Below are positions 17,863 to 25,661 of a DNA stretch of 46,989 nucleotides, in pieces. The stretch is from Paenibacillus sp. MMS18-CY102. Lineage in GTDB: Bacteria > Bacillota > Bacilli > Paenibacillales > Paenibacillaceae. Numbering within the stretch: the first letter of the stretch is position 1; every line of letters starts with the position of its first letter. The notes under the pieces were generated by a model, which did not search any database, had not been told where the DNA came from, and was given only the letters and a program-made list of their open reading frames with translations. The translations under genes were made by a program, and so were the position numbers. The stretch is from assembly GCF_009789195.1 (NCBI RefSeq), contig NZ_WSTC01000041.1:1-46989 (forward strand), read 5' to 3'.

Positions 17863-18558
17863 TTAAACCACCTCATAATGCTCTAGCATTTTCGAAATTC
17901 GAGCAGGATCATTAAACATCATTACATCCACAATTGACAGCCAAGGCACGAACGGCGTACAGAATTGGGCGTATTCAATTGAGCGAGATCTAAGAAATGA
18001 TAGCGCAACTCCCTGCCTGGAAAATTGTTCTTTCGAATAAAGGTCCATTCCGCCAATCGGATTATAGTAAATGCTTGCCCTTAAATGATCACATATAGCC
18101 AATACTTTCTCTTGTGCTCTAAGCGAATGATCAATCGGCAAAGAAGATGAAACCACAACTGGCGTATCGATCCTTAGGCGATTTGCAGCAAGACCGATCG
18201 ATCTGTGAATGAATTCGAACAAGTTGCGTTCCTCCCATTTCACAGCTTCTTGGATTACTCCATATCCCTCCACAAAAAATGGAGCTTTCTTATATGCATT
18301 CTTTATTGGATTCAGAAGCTTATCCGGATTAAACCCGGTCGCTACTTTCCTCTGTACGACATGCAAATGATCAGCGTCCTTTTGGAGAGGTATGGTGAAA
18401 TATGCATCTTTCCCTTGCTGCAGAAACCGGTTGCGGTTGATCCATCCTTTTTTGGTATATTCTATATTGTCGTAGACTACAAATAAATCTACAGCCTTTA
18501 ACAATTGAAAGTAACCGATATACGGTAAAAAATAAGGCTGCATAATGGCAATTTTCAT
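17863..18558 (-). CDS. WbqC-like family protein
   Basis: 231 residues with the signature N-terminus of the WbqC family (IAIMQPYFLPYIGYFQLL), then DLFVVYDNIEYTKKGWINRN and FTIPLQKD. Members occur in O-antigen and capsule clusters; the biochemical role is poorly defined, and links to amino-acid or acyl transfer to aminosugars have been proposed. The start overlaps the glycosyltransferase stop codon by ATGA, and its stop abuts the acetyltransferase start, so it is embedded in the operon. Confidence 0.85.
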   Translation of the reverse strand: MKIAIMQPYFLPYIGYFQLLKAVDLFVVYDNIEYTKKGWINRNRFLQQGKDAYFTIPLQKDADHLHVVQRKVATGFNPDKLLNPIKNAYKKAPFFVEGYGVIQEAVKWEERNLFEFIHRSIGLAANRLRIDTPVVVSSSLPIDHSLRAQEKVLAICDHLRASIYYNPIGGMDLYSKEQFSRQGVALSFLRSRSIEYAQFCTPFVPWLSIVDVMMFNDPARISKMLEHYEVV

Positions 18559-20678
18559 CGTTTCACCGAGAACATAATAGTATCGGAACCTAATAGCAAA
18601 TCATGCTTGGCATGAATCTTTACGCCTATTTTCGAAGCTGTATTCTTAAGTTCGGAGATTACAATTTCATTATTGCCTTTCGATGGTATGGCTTCGACTG
18701 AGATTGTGCCGAACCCCTCTTCTTTTAACAGTTTCTCCACTGTCGAGAAAGACATTAGCTTCCGCTCAATTCCTCCATTAAACCAAGTGCCATTTAACGC
18801 GATGAGGTTGCTAATAACATTAGCACTGTAAGGATTACTGACTACAAAACGGAACTCCCCATCCTCAGTCAGCAACTTATTGATCGATCGAATAAGCTGC
18901 TCTATTTCATCGTAATATTCAAGCGGTTTACACAACAAGATGTGATCATATCGATGTCCAGATACTTCTTGAACAAGTTCATGAATCGATTGGACGAAAA
19001 TAAACGGATCGTGAAACTGTTCGTAGACCGTGGCAAATGTACGATCGAACACAGCATTAACCAATTGAACATCTAAAATACCCGCGTTCTTGTAATGATT
19101 CCGTATAGCATAGGGAACCTTGCCAAATCCAGGATCTAAACTTAGCAATCGGACCGAAGCTTTTTCTCTTAATTCGAAACCCGAATATAAATAGTCCACG
19201 CCGTCAATAATGTCATTCCACGGATCGATTTTATGCTTTTGTTTAAAGATCTCCCTACTAACATTAAGTGAGTTATTATCCTTCTGCCCTTCTCGTAAAC
19301 TAACGCTTCCGTAATGATGGCAGTATGTATCTCCGGCTAATATTAGTTTGTAGCCACTTTTCCGTAAAAGCAAAGAAATATCATCATCGCAAAATTCGGC
19401 ATGTTGATATAAGCGATCGTGGCAAAGACCTTTCCCGAAAATATCCATAGGCACTACATGTAAAAAAGGACAAAGACGCTCTCTCTCCATCCACTTATTG
19501 GGATCGGAATGGTTAAAAGCAGCGGCAAACTGTTGCATCTCTTCATGAGACTCATAAGTTACATTAATTGATTGCTTATTCGAAATTTTATTGGTCATCG
19601 GCACGACCATGCCGATCGTTGGATCCGACTCTAAACAGGTCATTAAGTTAGACAACCAATTATTCAAAACGATAACATCATTAGAAACCGATACGAGTAC
19701 ACGGCCCTCTACTGCCCTCGTTCCAATAAAATAGGCATTCATAGCTCCAGTGTTTTTGTATAAATTTATGACCTTTTTATTCGGGTGTTTGATGCTTGCA
19801 TAGTACTCTTTCGTCCCATCAGTAGAACCATCATTTACTAAAATCAATTCAAACTCAAAATCTTGTGTATATTTCAATATAGACTCTACGCATTGCTTGG
19901 TGAATTCTAACTTGTTATATGCTGGAACGACAATGGAAATAGGATATTTGTATACCCCGCTCTCCATAGATCGCTTTGCATATATGTTTAAATTAGCTGA
20001 GTTGAATTCATCGCGGTAGTAACTGTCCCACTTATTAGGATCAGGATAGATTTGTCCGAAAAAGTGCACTTCTTCCCTTAACTCCTTTAGTAATGAAAGT
20101 AGTGTAAACTCAACCACCATGATTAACTCATCTTTATTAGTGACCTGTGAATAATTCAAGGTCTCTTCTATGCACAGAAGTATATTCTCATAGATTCTAA
20201 TCAAAAACCGAGAGGAAACAAGTTGCTGTAATCGAGTTAAGTCAGCACTCGACCAATTCATTGTAGTATACGTTCTCGTCAGTACCTGCCGCCATGCGTC
20301 ATCCGTTTCTTCTTCATGCAGCATAGCTACGCATGACTCAACTAACAATACAGCTTGATTCAAGCTTTCTACTTTGCGTTGAATAAAGCCACTATCATCG
20401 AGGGCATCACTTCTAATCCCGCCCTCTCCTTGTTGTAATTGTGATATAAATTCAAGATTGATTTTTGCATCGGGATAACCGGGGTCTAATCTGACTGCTG
20501 TAGTCAAACATTGAACCGCCATATCTAACTCCTGCTTGGAATAATGTAACACGCCCTTAAGATTCCAAAATCGTGCATTGTTTTCAAATAACCGCCTATG
20601 CTCATTAATGAGTGATGAAGCTTCTTTTATATGATTTGTTTGAAGACTTGCTTCAATACTCTCTAATATATGTTCCAT
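18555..20678 (-). CDS. TPR - family 2 glycosyltransferase - methyltransferase-like fusion
   Basis: 707 residues, first gene of the minus-strand operon. N-terminal TPR-like helices (about 15-82, with FWNLKGVLHYSKQELDMAV) are followed by a helical linker. The GT2 domain starts at about 246 (PISIVVPAYNKLEFTKQCVESIL...NDGSTDGT), with SVSNDVIV in the place of the usual DXD. The last 200 residues (LLSLDPGFGKVPYAI, HILLCKPLEYYDEIEQLIRSINKLLTEDGEFRFVV, FSTVEKLLKEEGFG) resemble a class I methyltransferase fold whose SAM glycine motif is degenerate. It is paralogous to the plus-strand gene at 25654. It probably transfers a sugar to the growing glycan or to protein. Confidence 0.85.
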   Translation of the reverse strand: MEHILESIEASLQTNHIKEASSLINEHRRLFENNARFWNLKGVLHYSKQELDMAVQCLTTAVRLDPGYPDAKINLEFISQLQQGEGGIRSDALDDSGFIQRKVESLNQAVLLVESCVAMLHEEETDDAWRQVLTRTYTTMNWSSADLTRLQQLVSSRFLIRIYENILLCIEETLNYSQVTNKDELIMVVEFTLLSLLKELREEVHFFGQIYPDPNKWDSYYRDEFNSANLNIYAKRSMESGVYKYPISIVVPAYNKLEFTKQCVESILKYTQDFEFELILVNDGSTDGTKEYYASIKHPNKKVINLYKNTGAMNAYFIGTRAVEGRVLVSVSNDVIVLNNWLSNLMTCLESDPTIGMVVPMTNKISNKQSINVTYESHEEMQQFAAAFNHSDPNKWMERERLCPFLHVVPMDIFGKGLCHDRLYQHAEFCDDDISLLLRKSGYKLILAGDTYCHHYGSVSLREGQKDNNSLNVSREIFKQKHKIDPWNDIIDGVDYLYSGFELREKASVRLLSLDPGFGKVPYAIRNHYKNAGILDVQLVNAVFDRTFATVYEQFHDPFIFVQSIHELVQEVSGHRYDHILLCKPLEYYDEIEQLIRSINKLLTEDGEFRFVVSNPYSANVISNLIALNGTWFNGGIERKLMSFSTVEKLLKEEGFGTISVEAIPSKGNNEIVISELKNTASKIGVKIHAKHDLLLGSDTIMFSVKR

Positions 20679-20732
20679 TTAAAATCCCCCAATCAGATAA
20701 TACGTGACCAAAAAAACACACTAGCCTTATTA

Positions 20733-20760
20733 TTGTTTATATCGGATAAAGGATAAACAA
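20733..20760 (-). promoter_or_regulatory. Candidate control region of the minus-strand glycan operon
   Basis: An 8-bp inverted repeat TTGTTTAT-N12-ATAAACAA encloses TCCGATAT (minus strand, 20746-20739), which matches the sigma-D -10 consensus GCCGATAT at seven of eight positions. The -35 position (TAAA expected) is poor, so sigma-D control is only a possibility. The repeat could also be an operator. Confidence 0.35.
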
Positions 20761-20786
20761 TTGTGTAGATAGTAGGTTAATTAAAT

Positions 20787-20819
20787 AAAAAAACCTCGGT
20801 AGAATTACCCGAGGTTTTT
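20787..20819 (-). terminator. Cold-shock gene terminator
   Basis: AAACCTCGG (20791-20799) pairs with CCGAGGTTT (20809-20817), with T-rich sequence outside both arms. It lies about 60 bp downstream of the csp stop codon and just upstream of the glycan operon. Confidence 0.85.
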
Positions 20820-20878
20820 AAGTTCATGTCTGGTGCTCACACCATCTATGAAGTTGGCTCGTTATTCGAGCTGAATGA

Positions 20879-21076
20879 TTACAGTTTAGTAACGTTTGCA
20901 GCTTGTGGACCGCGTGCGCCTTCGACGATGTCGAACTCGACTGCTTGGCCTTCTTCCAGCGTTTTGAAGCCGTCAGCTTGGATTGCGGAGAAGTGGACGA
21001 ATACGTCGCCGCCTTGTTCCGTCTCAATGAAGCCATAGCCTTTTTCTGCATTGAACCATTTTACTTTACCTTGCAT
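20879..21076 (-). CDS. csp: CspA-family cold-shock protein
   Basis: 65-residue single-domain RNA chaperone that melts secondary structure in mRNA. Both RNA-binding motifs are intact: KGYGFIE (RNP1) and VFVHFSAI (RNP2). The N-terminus MQGKVKWFN at ATG 21076 matches the family; nearby upstream in-frame ATGs would add atypical residues. AAGGGA stands about ten bases upstream. The gene is monocistronic between a sigma-A promoter and its own terminator, and lies at the divide between the two arms of the glycan cassette. Confidence 0.96.
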   Translation of the reverse strand: MQGKVKWFNAEKGYGFIETEQGGDVFVHFSAIQADGFKTLEEGQAVEFDIVEGARGPQAANVTKL

Positions 21077-21138
21077 GCATAACATTCCCTTCATCTTCAA
21101 ATGCTGTGAATCGCCTTAGTAGTAAGGCCCACAAATCG

Positions 21139-21167
21139 AATATAACGCGGCTTCATAAAATTGTCAA
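21139..21167 (-). promoter_or_regulatory. csp sigma-A promoter
   Basis: TTGACA (21167-21162) and TATATT (21144-21139) on the minus strand are spaced by 17 bp, a near-consensus housekeeping promoter about 60 bp upstream of the cold-shock start codon. Confidence 0.85.
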
Positions 21168-21520
21168 ACATTTTTTTGTAAGCGAATACATTTATCTCTC
21201 CCCCTATTTCAAACCTCCCTTAGCACACAATATCTCTGTTTGGTTTCCCGAAAATTTCTTATATAAGTTAGGAGTAGATTTAATGATCTGTTCCAGCATT
21301 AATCCATTTCTCAGAAGTCGAATTTCAAACGGAAAACGGAAGAAATTACCGACCGTATGTCGTATCGAGACATTTCTCTTCCTATTAATATTCAGCTAAA
21401 TTTGTCGATAGATTATATAATAAGCATAACGCTTCTATAGTAGCGAAATACGATTCAATTAGACAAATTCCACTGCTACTAGAGTACGTTCCGCAATATT
21501 TCAGATGGGAAGTGAACAAC
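21168..21520. other. Intergenic region upstream of rfbF
   Basis: About 350 bp without a convincing gene. A short plus-strand reading frame at 21106-21399 overlaps the csp leader and has no ribosome binding site. The AT-rich part at about 21400-21430 (TTGTCG, then TATATAATAAG) is the best place for the rfbF promoter, but no consensus pair with correct spacing is clear. GGGAAGTG precedes the rfbF ATG. Confidence 0.5.
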
Positions 21521-22303
21521 ATGAAGGTTGTCATTTTGGCAGGTGGACGGGGGACGCGGATAAGTGAGGAATCTCACTTGAAACCAAAACCCATGATTGA
21601 AATCGGTGATGCCCCTGTACTGTGGCATATCATGAAAACATATTCCCACTACGGATATAACGAGTTTGTTATCTGTTTAGGCTACAAAGGATATATCATC
21701 AAGGAGTACTTCGCTAATTACTATCGACATATGTCGGAAGCTGTCACTTATGATTTCACATCAGGGAACACCGTGGAAGTCCATCAGAACAAAGTGGAAC
21801 CATGGAAAGTTACGCTGGTGGAGACAGGCATTAATACCTTGACAGGGAGTCGAGTCAAGAGAATAGAACCTTACGTCGGGAATAACCCTTTCATGCTGAC
21901 CTATGGCGACGGCTTAGCTAATATAAACATTGACCAACTTGTCCATAGTCATCAAAACAGCGGCAGGCTTGCTACTATAACTGCAGTACAGCCTGATGGA
22001 AGGTTTGGTCGATTGGAGCTGGATGGCGAGCGTGTTACAGGCTTCACCGAAAAGGTGAAGGGCGACGGCAGTTGGATCAACGGTGGTTACATGGTTTTCC
22101 AGCCAGAAGTCTTCAATTACATCCATGACCGTGACACAACGATCCTTGAGCAGGAGCCATTACAAAACTTAGCGAGGGACGGCGAACTGAACGCTTACCG
22201 CCACGAAGGATTCTGGCAACCGATGGATACGCTTCGCGAGAAAATTGTTTTAGATGAGCTTTGGGAAGCGCAAAAAGCACCGTGGAAAGTATGGGAAGAC
22301 TAG
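21521..22303 (+). CDS. rfbF: Glucose-1-phosphate cytidylyltransferase
   Basis: Makes CDP-glucose from CTP and glucose-1-phosphate, the first step to CDP-linked 6-deoxyhexoses. The 260-residue product begins with the nucleotidyltransferase signature VILAGGRGTR and KPKPMIEIG, followed by the LTYGDG metal-binding motif and the VTGFTEKVKGDGSWINGGYMVF region typical of RfbF/DdhA. The ATG at 21521 has GGGAAGTG at good distance and begins exactly at MKVVILAGG. It opens the plus-strand operon; its partner rfbG is six genes downstream. Confidence 0.95.
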   Translation: MKVVILAGGRGTRISEESHLKPKPMIEIGDAPVLWHIMKTYSHYGYNEFVICLGYKGYIIKEYFANYYRHMSEAVTYDFTSGNTVEVHQNKVEPWKVTLVETGINTLTGSRVKRIEPYVGNNPFMLTYGDGLANINIDQLVHSHQNSGRLATITAVQPDGRFGRLELDGERVTGFTEKVKGDGSWINGGYMVFQPEVFNYIHDRDTTILEQEPLQNLARDGELNAYRHEGFWQPMDTLREKIVLDELWEAQKAPWKVWED

Positions 22304-22349
22304 TTCTCTAATCAACCAGTACAATACAGTAATTCAATGGAGTTAACCT

Positions 22350-23048
22350 ATGTTTAAACTAACCTTAACAGTAGATGAGCTGCAATCCTATGTTTTTCAT
22401 CAATTGAATCACTTTTTTCCTGACAAGCGGCTTTCACTCACCGAGAAAAGGTTCAGCCAGTCCATTTATCAGGCATTAGAGCGCACGGAGTATTGTTTTC
22501 AGCATATTGCTTTAAAATCGTTCCATCACGAAGGCACCACTTTCTTCTCCCATCTTCATTCCGATCAGTACACACTTTTCCTATGGTTCTTGTCAAACTC
22601 AGCGTGGAAAGTATATGAGGACACGGAGGTTGCTTCGAAGCTTTTCTACTTAAACAAAACGTTAAATGGCGTAATCTGCATGTATGACGCGGGAATGCCT
22701 GATATTTTTCTAATCGTGCACGGCGGTGGTGTTGTATTAGGGAAAGCGTCATATAGTGATTTCTTCGTTTGTTATCAAGGATGTACGGTCGGTGCAATCA
22801 ATGGCGTCTACCCCGTGCTGGGAAAAGGTGTTGCTATGGCGCCGCAATCCTCTATTGTGGGCAATTGCACGATTGGTAACGGTGTAACGATTGGAAATCA
22901 ATCGTTGTTGAGAAATACGCATTTGAGCAGTGGATCGCTATATTATCGACATACAGAAACGGGGCAGCACCATATTCAACCAACCGACAAGCCTTGGGCG
23001 CAGTCCTTCTTTAATGTTCCAATCCCTTTCAGTGGAGAAGACTTATGA
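22350..23048 (+). CDS. Left-handed beta-helix (CysE-like) acyltransferase family protein
   Basis: 232 residues. The C-terminal half has imperfect hexapeptide repeats (VLGKGVAMAPQSSIVGNCTIGNGVTIGNQSLL) and the FVCYQGCTVGAI segment seen in serine-acetyltransferase-type enzymes. The N-terminal half is helical and family-specific. It probably O- or N-acylates the sugar or a precursor; the substrate is not determined. GGAG lies upstream of the ATG, and the 3' end overlaps the next gene by 4 bp. Confidence 0.75.
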   Translation: MFKLTLTVDELQSYVFHQLNHFFPDKRLSLTEKRFSQSIYQALERTEYCFQHIALKSFHHEGTTFFSHLHSDQYTLFLWFLSNSAWKVYEDTEVASKLFYLNKTLNGVICMYDAGMPDIFLIVHGGGVVLGKASYSDFFVCYQGCTVGAINGVYPVLGKGVAMAPQSSIVGNCTIGNGVTIGNQSLLRNTHLSSGSLYYRHTETGQHHIQPTDKPWAQSFFNVPIPFSGEDL

Positions 23049-23959
23049 AAACGAAAACAGTTTTAATAAGCGGTGCGAACGGATATATTGCACTGCATCT
23101 TGCTGAAATGTTAAAGGTTCAAGGATACAATGTGTTAACGGCTACAAGAGACCTGCATGGGGATATTCAGATGGATTTCACGACTCCACCTGAAGTGGCC
23201 TCTCTACGATGCAGAGGAATAGATGCGATGATACATACGGTGTCACCGAATGAGAAACTTTACAAAACGGATCCCTATCGTGCATTGTCCGAGAATGCTG
23301 CTGGAATCCATGCGGCACTTGATTTCTGTAGAAACAATGAAATCAAGGATTTCATCTATTTTTCCAGCTTCCATGTTTTCGGCACACAGTCGGGTAAATT
23401 AACGGAAGATTCACCTATCGTTCCACGGAACGATTATGGATTAGCACATTATGTGGCTGAAAAAACGGTTCAGATGTTCGATCGGACGAATCAGGTGAAT
23501 GGATGGGTGATCCGACCCTCTAATTTGTTTGGTGTTCCTGTCGATTGCGATAAGTTCAAACGTTGGAACCTAATTCCTTTCTTATTCTGCAAGGAAGCAG
23601 TCGAAAATCATGCCATAACGCTAATGACGCCGGGAAGCCAGTTGCGAAACTTTGTTGGTGTGAATGATGTTTGTAAGAAAGTGCATTGGATTTTGGAACA
23701 CCGGCCAGACGAACGGATTTTTCATGCTTACGGCAATGAGACGCTGAGTGTTTTGCAATATGCGCAACTCGTTAAAAAAATTGCGTTGGAAACCTTTAAT
23801 CTACCAGTACAAATCATTCGCCCCGATGGAAATGATCAAGTGGTAGATTTTGAGTTTACGACCCAGTACGATATACCAAACCTTAAGCCAAAAGATGATC
23901 TAAAAACTTTTGTAAATGAAATGCTGAACGATTTTCTCGCTCGAACTAGAAAGGAATGA
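23045..23959 (+). CDS. NAD(P)-dependent epimerase/dehydratase (extended SDR)
   Basis: 304 residues. The Rossmann nucleotide motif is VLISGANGYIALHLAE; the SDR serine region is FIYFSSFHVFG and the catalytic Tyr-Lys pair lies in YGLAHYVAEK; IRPSNLFG follows, as in sugar epimerases and 4-ketoreductases. In an operon with rfbF, rfbG and an RmlC-like epimerase, it is best read as the 4-ketoreductase or C-epimerase that finishes the CDP-6-deoxyhexose. Its TGA stop is followed, in the same frame, directly by the methyltransferase coding sequence, with no usable start codon between. Confidence 0.88.
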   Translation: MKTKTVLISGANGYIALHLAEMLKVQGYNVLTATRDLHGDIQMDFTTPPEVASLRCRGIDAMIHTVSPNEKLYKTDPYRALSENAAGIHAALDFCRNNEIKDFIYFSSFHVFGTQSGKLTEDSPIVPRNDYGLAHYVAEKTVQMFDRTNQVNGWVIRPSNLFGVPVDCDKFKRWNLIPFLFCKEAVENHAITLMTPGSQLRNFVGVNDVCKKVHWILEHRPDERIFHAYGNETLSVLQYAQLVKKIALETFNLPVQIIRPDGNDQVVDFEFTTQYDIPNLKPKDDLKTFVNEMLNDFLARTRKE

Positions 23960-25036
23960 ATCGCCATCATCTGTTGTATTTGCGGCCAAGCCTGTACGTT
24001 CGAAGAGAAGTATAGCCGTGCTCCCCACAGCCTAATGAGCGTTTACGATTCCGAGCAATTAAATTTACGTGATCTTGAAATCTATCATTGTTCTTCTTGT
24101 GGACATACGCAGATCCCTGCGCATATTAGCGAAGAATACTACCAGGATTATTCGATGGGCTCTTACTGGGGAGCGAGCTTCAAACGCCTTCGAGAGCAGC
24201 AGCTTGAACGATTAGCTGTACTTGCACCTTCCCGCAAGCGCTTTTTGGATATCGGCTGTGGGGTTGGCCATTACCTTGCGTTAGCAGAGAAGCATTTTGA
24301 AGAACTCTACGGGGTAGAACCCTCCATATCAAGCGTAACGACTGCGCGAGAGCGCGGCTTCTCCGTCATTCATGATTATTTTCACGAAGGGCTTCAATTT
24401 GAGACCGGCTTCGACGTCATCAGCATGATTGAAGTGTTAGAGCATCTCGAGCAGCCAGCTGAATTATTTGCGAAAGCGGCTAAGTTGTTGAAAGACAATG
24501 GCATATTGTTGGTAGAGGTTCCGAATGGGCAACGGATTGTCGAAAACCGTTTATACAATAATTTGTGCACGGATCATATTCAGTATTTCTCCGTTACCAG
24601 TCTGGCCGCAATGGCACGCCGCGCAGGGCTGACAGTCGTATGCGCGCAGGAAGCTGCAGACCCTAATCTACTTGAGCTGTACGTGAGAAAAGTGCCGAAA
24701 CCGGCTGACTCATTCAGCGATAGAAGGCAAACGGCTTTAGATAAACTTACGGCACAGCTTCCAAGTGATGCAAAAGTGGCGGCCTGGGGCGCCGGAGCGG
24801 AATCATCCTGTTTTCTTGCCATGCTAGAAGAAAGCGTCGCAATTGCATGCCTCTTTGATAGCGATCAAGCCAAGCATGGTCATCATATCGCAAGCATCCC
24901 TATTGTAGCTCCAACATCGGAAGCCGTGCGACAGTTTACGTGTATCATTCTTTTCGCCAATTCTCACAAAAGACAAATCCAAGAGCAACTCATTCAGCTC
25001 GGATTTACCGGGATGCTGCTGACGTTCGATAACTGA
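23960..25036 (+). CDS. Sugar C-methyltransferase-like protein with zinc-binding N-terminus (start anomalous)
   Basis: About 358 residues counted from just after the preceding stop. The N-terminus carries two cysteine pairs (CCIC at 23972-23983 and CSSC further on) as in the Methyltransf_13 zinc domain of NDP-hexose C-methyltransferases. A SAM domain follows (FLDIGCGVGHYLAL; SMIEVLEHLEQP), and then a C-terminal Rossmann-like region (VAAWGAGAESSCFLAML...DSDQAKHGHHIASIPI) resembling Methyltransf_14. The first ATG in frame, at 24035, lacks a ribosome binding site and would delete the first cysteine pair. Either the start is non-canonical, or a one-base insertion has separated an ATG at 23956 from its frame. 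It probably adds a methyl branch to the CDP-keto-sugar. Confidence 0.75.
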   Translation: MAIICCICGQACTFEEKYSRAPHSLMSVYDSEQLNLRDLEIYHCSSCGHTQIPAHISEEYYQDYSMGSYWGASFKRLREQQLERLAVLAPSRKRFLDIGCGVGHYLALAEKHFEELYGVEPSISSVTTARERGFSVIHDYFHEGLQFETGFDVISMIEVLEHLEQPAELFAKAAKLLKDNGILLVEVPNGQRIVENRLYNNLCTDHIQYFSVTSLAAMARRAGLTVVCAQEAADPNLLELYVRKVPKPADSFSDRRQTALDKLTAQLPSDAKVAAWGAGAESSCFLAMLEESVAIACLFDSDQAKHGHHIASIPIVAPTSEAVRQFTCIILFANSHKRQIQEQLIQLGFTGMLLTFDN

Positions 25037-25085
25037 ACCTATTCGGCAGTTTCTCTACAAGCCACAAGGTATAAGGAGCCTACAT

Positions 25086-25661
25086 ATGTTAGTTTGGTCT
25101 ACGCCTTTACATCAGGCGGCAATCATAGAGAAAGAGCCTATAACCGATAACCGTGGCTATTTTGCAAGAAGCTTTTGCACCAAAACGTTGGCAGCACACG
25201 GACTTCCGTTCCATATGGTTCAAACCAATATTGCCTTTAACCATCATGCAAGGACATTGCGAGGAATGCATTTTCAACTCCCTCCCTATTGTGAAGAGAA
25301 GATAGTCACTTGCACGCAAGGGACCTTATTTGATGTTATTATCGATCTTAATCGTGAAAGCCCCACCTTCGGAAAATGGTATGGCTTAACGTTGTCTGCC
25401 GAAAACGGCTTGTCTTTATACGTACCAAAAGGGTTTGCGCATGGGTATGTAACATTGACGGAAAACACCAGTATTCATTATATGGTCAGTGAGTATTACA
25501 CGCCTTCCCATGAGTCTGGCGTTCGCTGGAACGATCCGGCATTCGGGATTGAGTGGCCGCTTACCGAGCAGTTGATCATATCCGCCAAGGATGAACAGTG
25601 GAAAGATTTTAACTTAAATGTGGATGGCATGGTTTTGTCAGAAGGAGTCGTGCATGGATAA
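25086..25661 (+). CDS. RmlC-type NDP-4-keto-6-deoxyhexose 3,5-epimerase family protein
   Basis: 191-residue cupin. Family hallmarks are GYFARSF, QTNIAFNHHARTLRGMHFQ (the last His is the catalytic base), VDVIIDLNR-like DVIIDLNRESPTFGKWYG, and YVPKGFAHGYVTL. The natural substrate here should be a CDP-linked 4-keto sugar made by RfbG, because no RmlA, RmlB or RmlD is present. Some family members are 3- or 5-monoepimerases. It lies between the methyltransferase and the glycosyltransferase, overlapping the latter by 8 bp. Confidence 0.88.
   Translation: MLVWSTPLHQAAIIEKEPITDNRGYFARSFCTKTLAAHGLPFHMVQTNIAFNHHARTLRGMHFQLPPYCEEKIVTCTQGTLFDVIIDLNRESPTFGKWYGLTLSAENGLSLYVPKGFAHGYVTLTENTSIHYMVSEYYTPSHESGVRWNDPAFGIEWPLTEQLIISAKDEQWKDFNLNVDGMVLSEGVVHG

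Noticed and set aside
21106-21399. 97-codon plus-strand reading frame between csp and rfbF
   Set aside because: It overlaps the csp promoter and leader, lacks a ribosome binding site and has no recognisable domain.
25086-25661. dTDP-L-rhamnose pathway
   Set aside because: Only an RmlC-like protein is present. The nucleotidyltransferase and dehydratase are CDP-glucose enzymes, and RmlA, RmlB and RmlD are absent.
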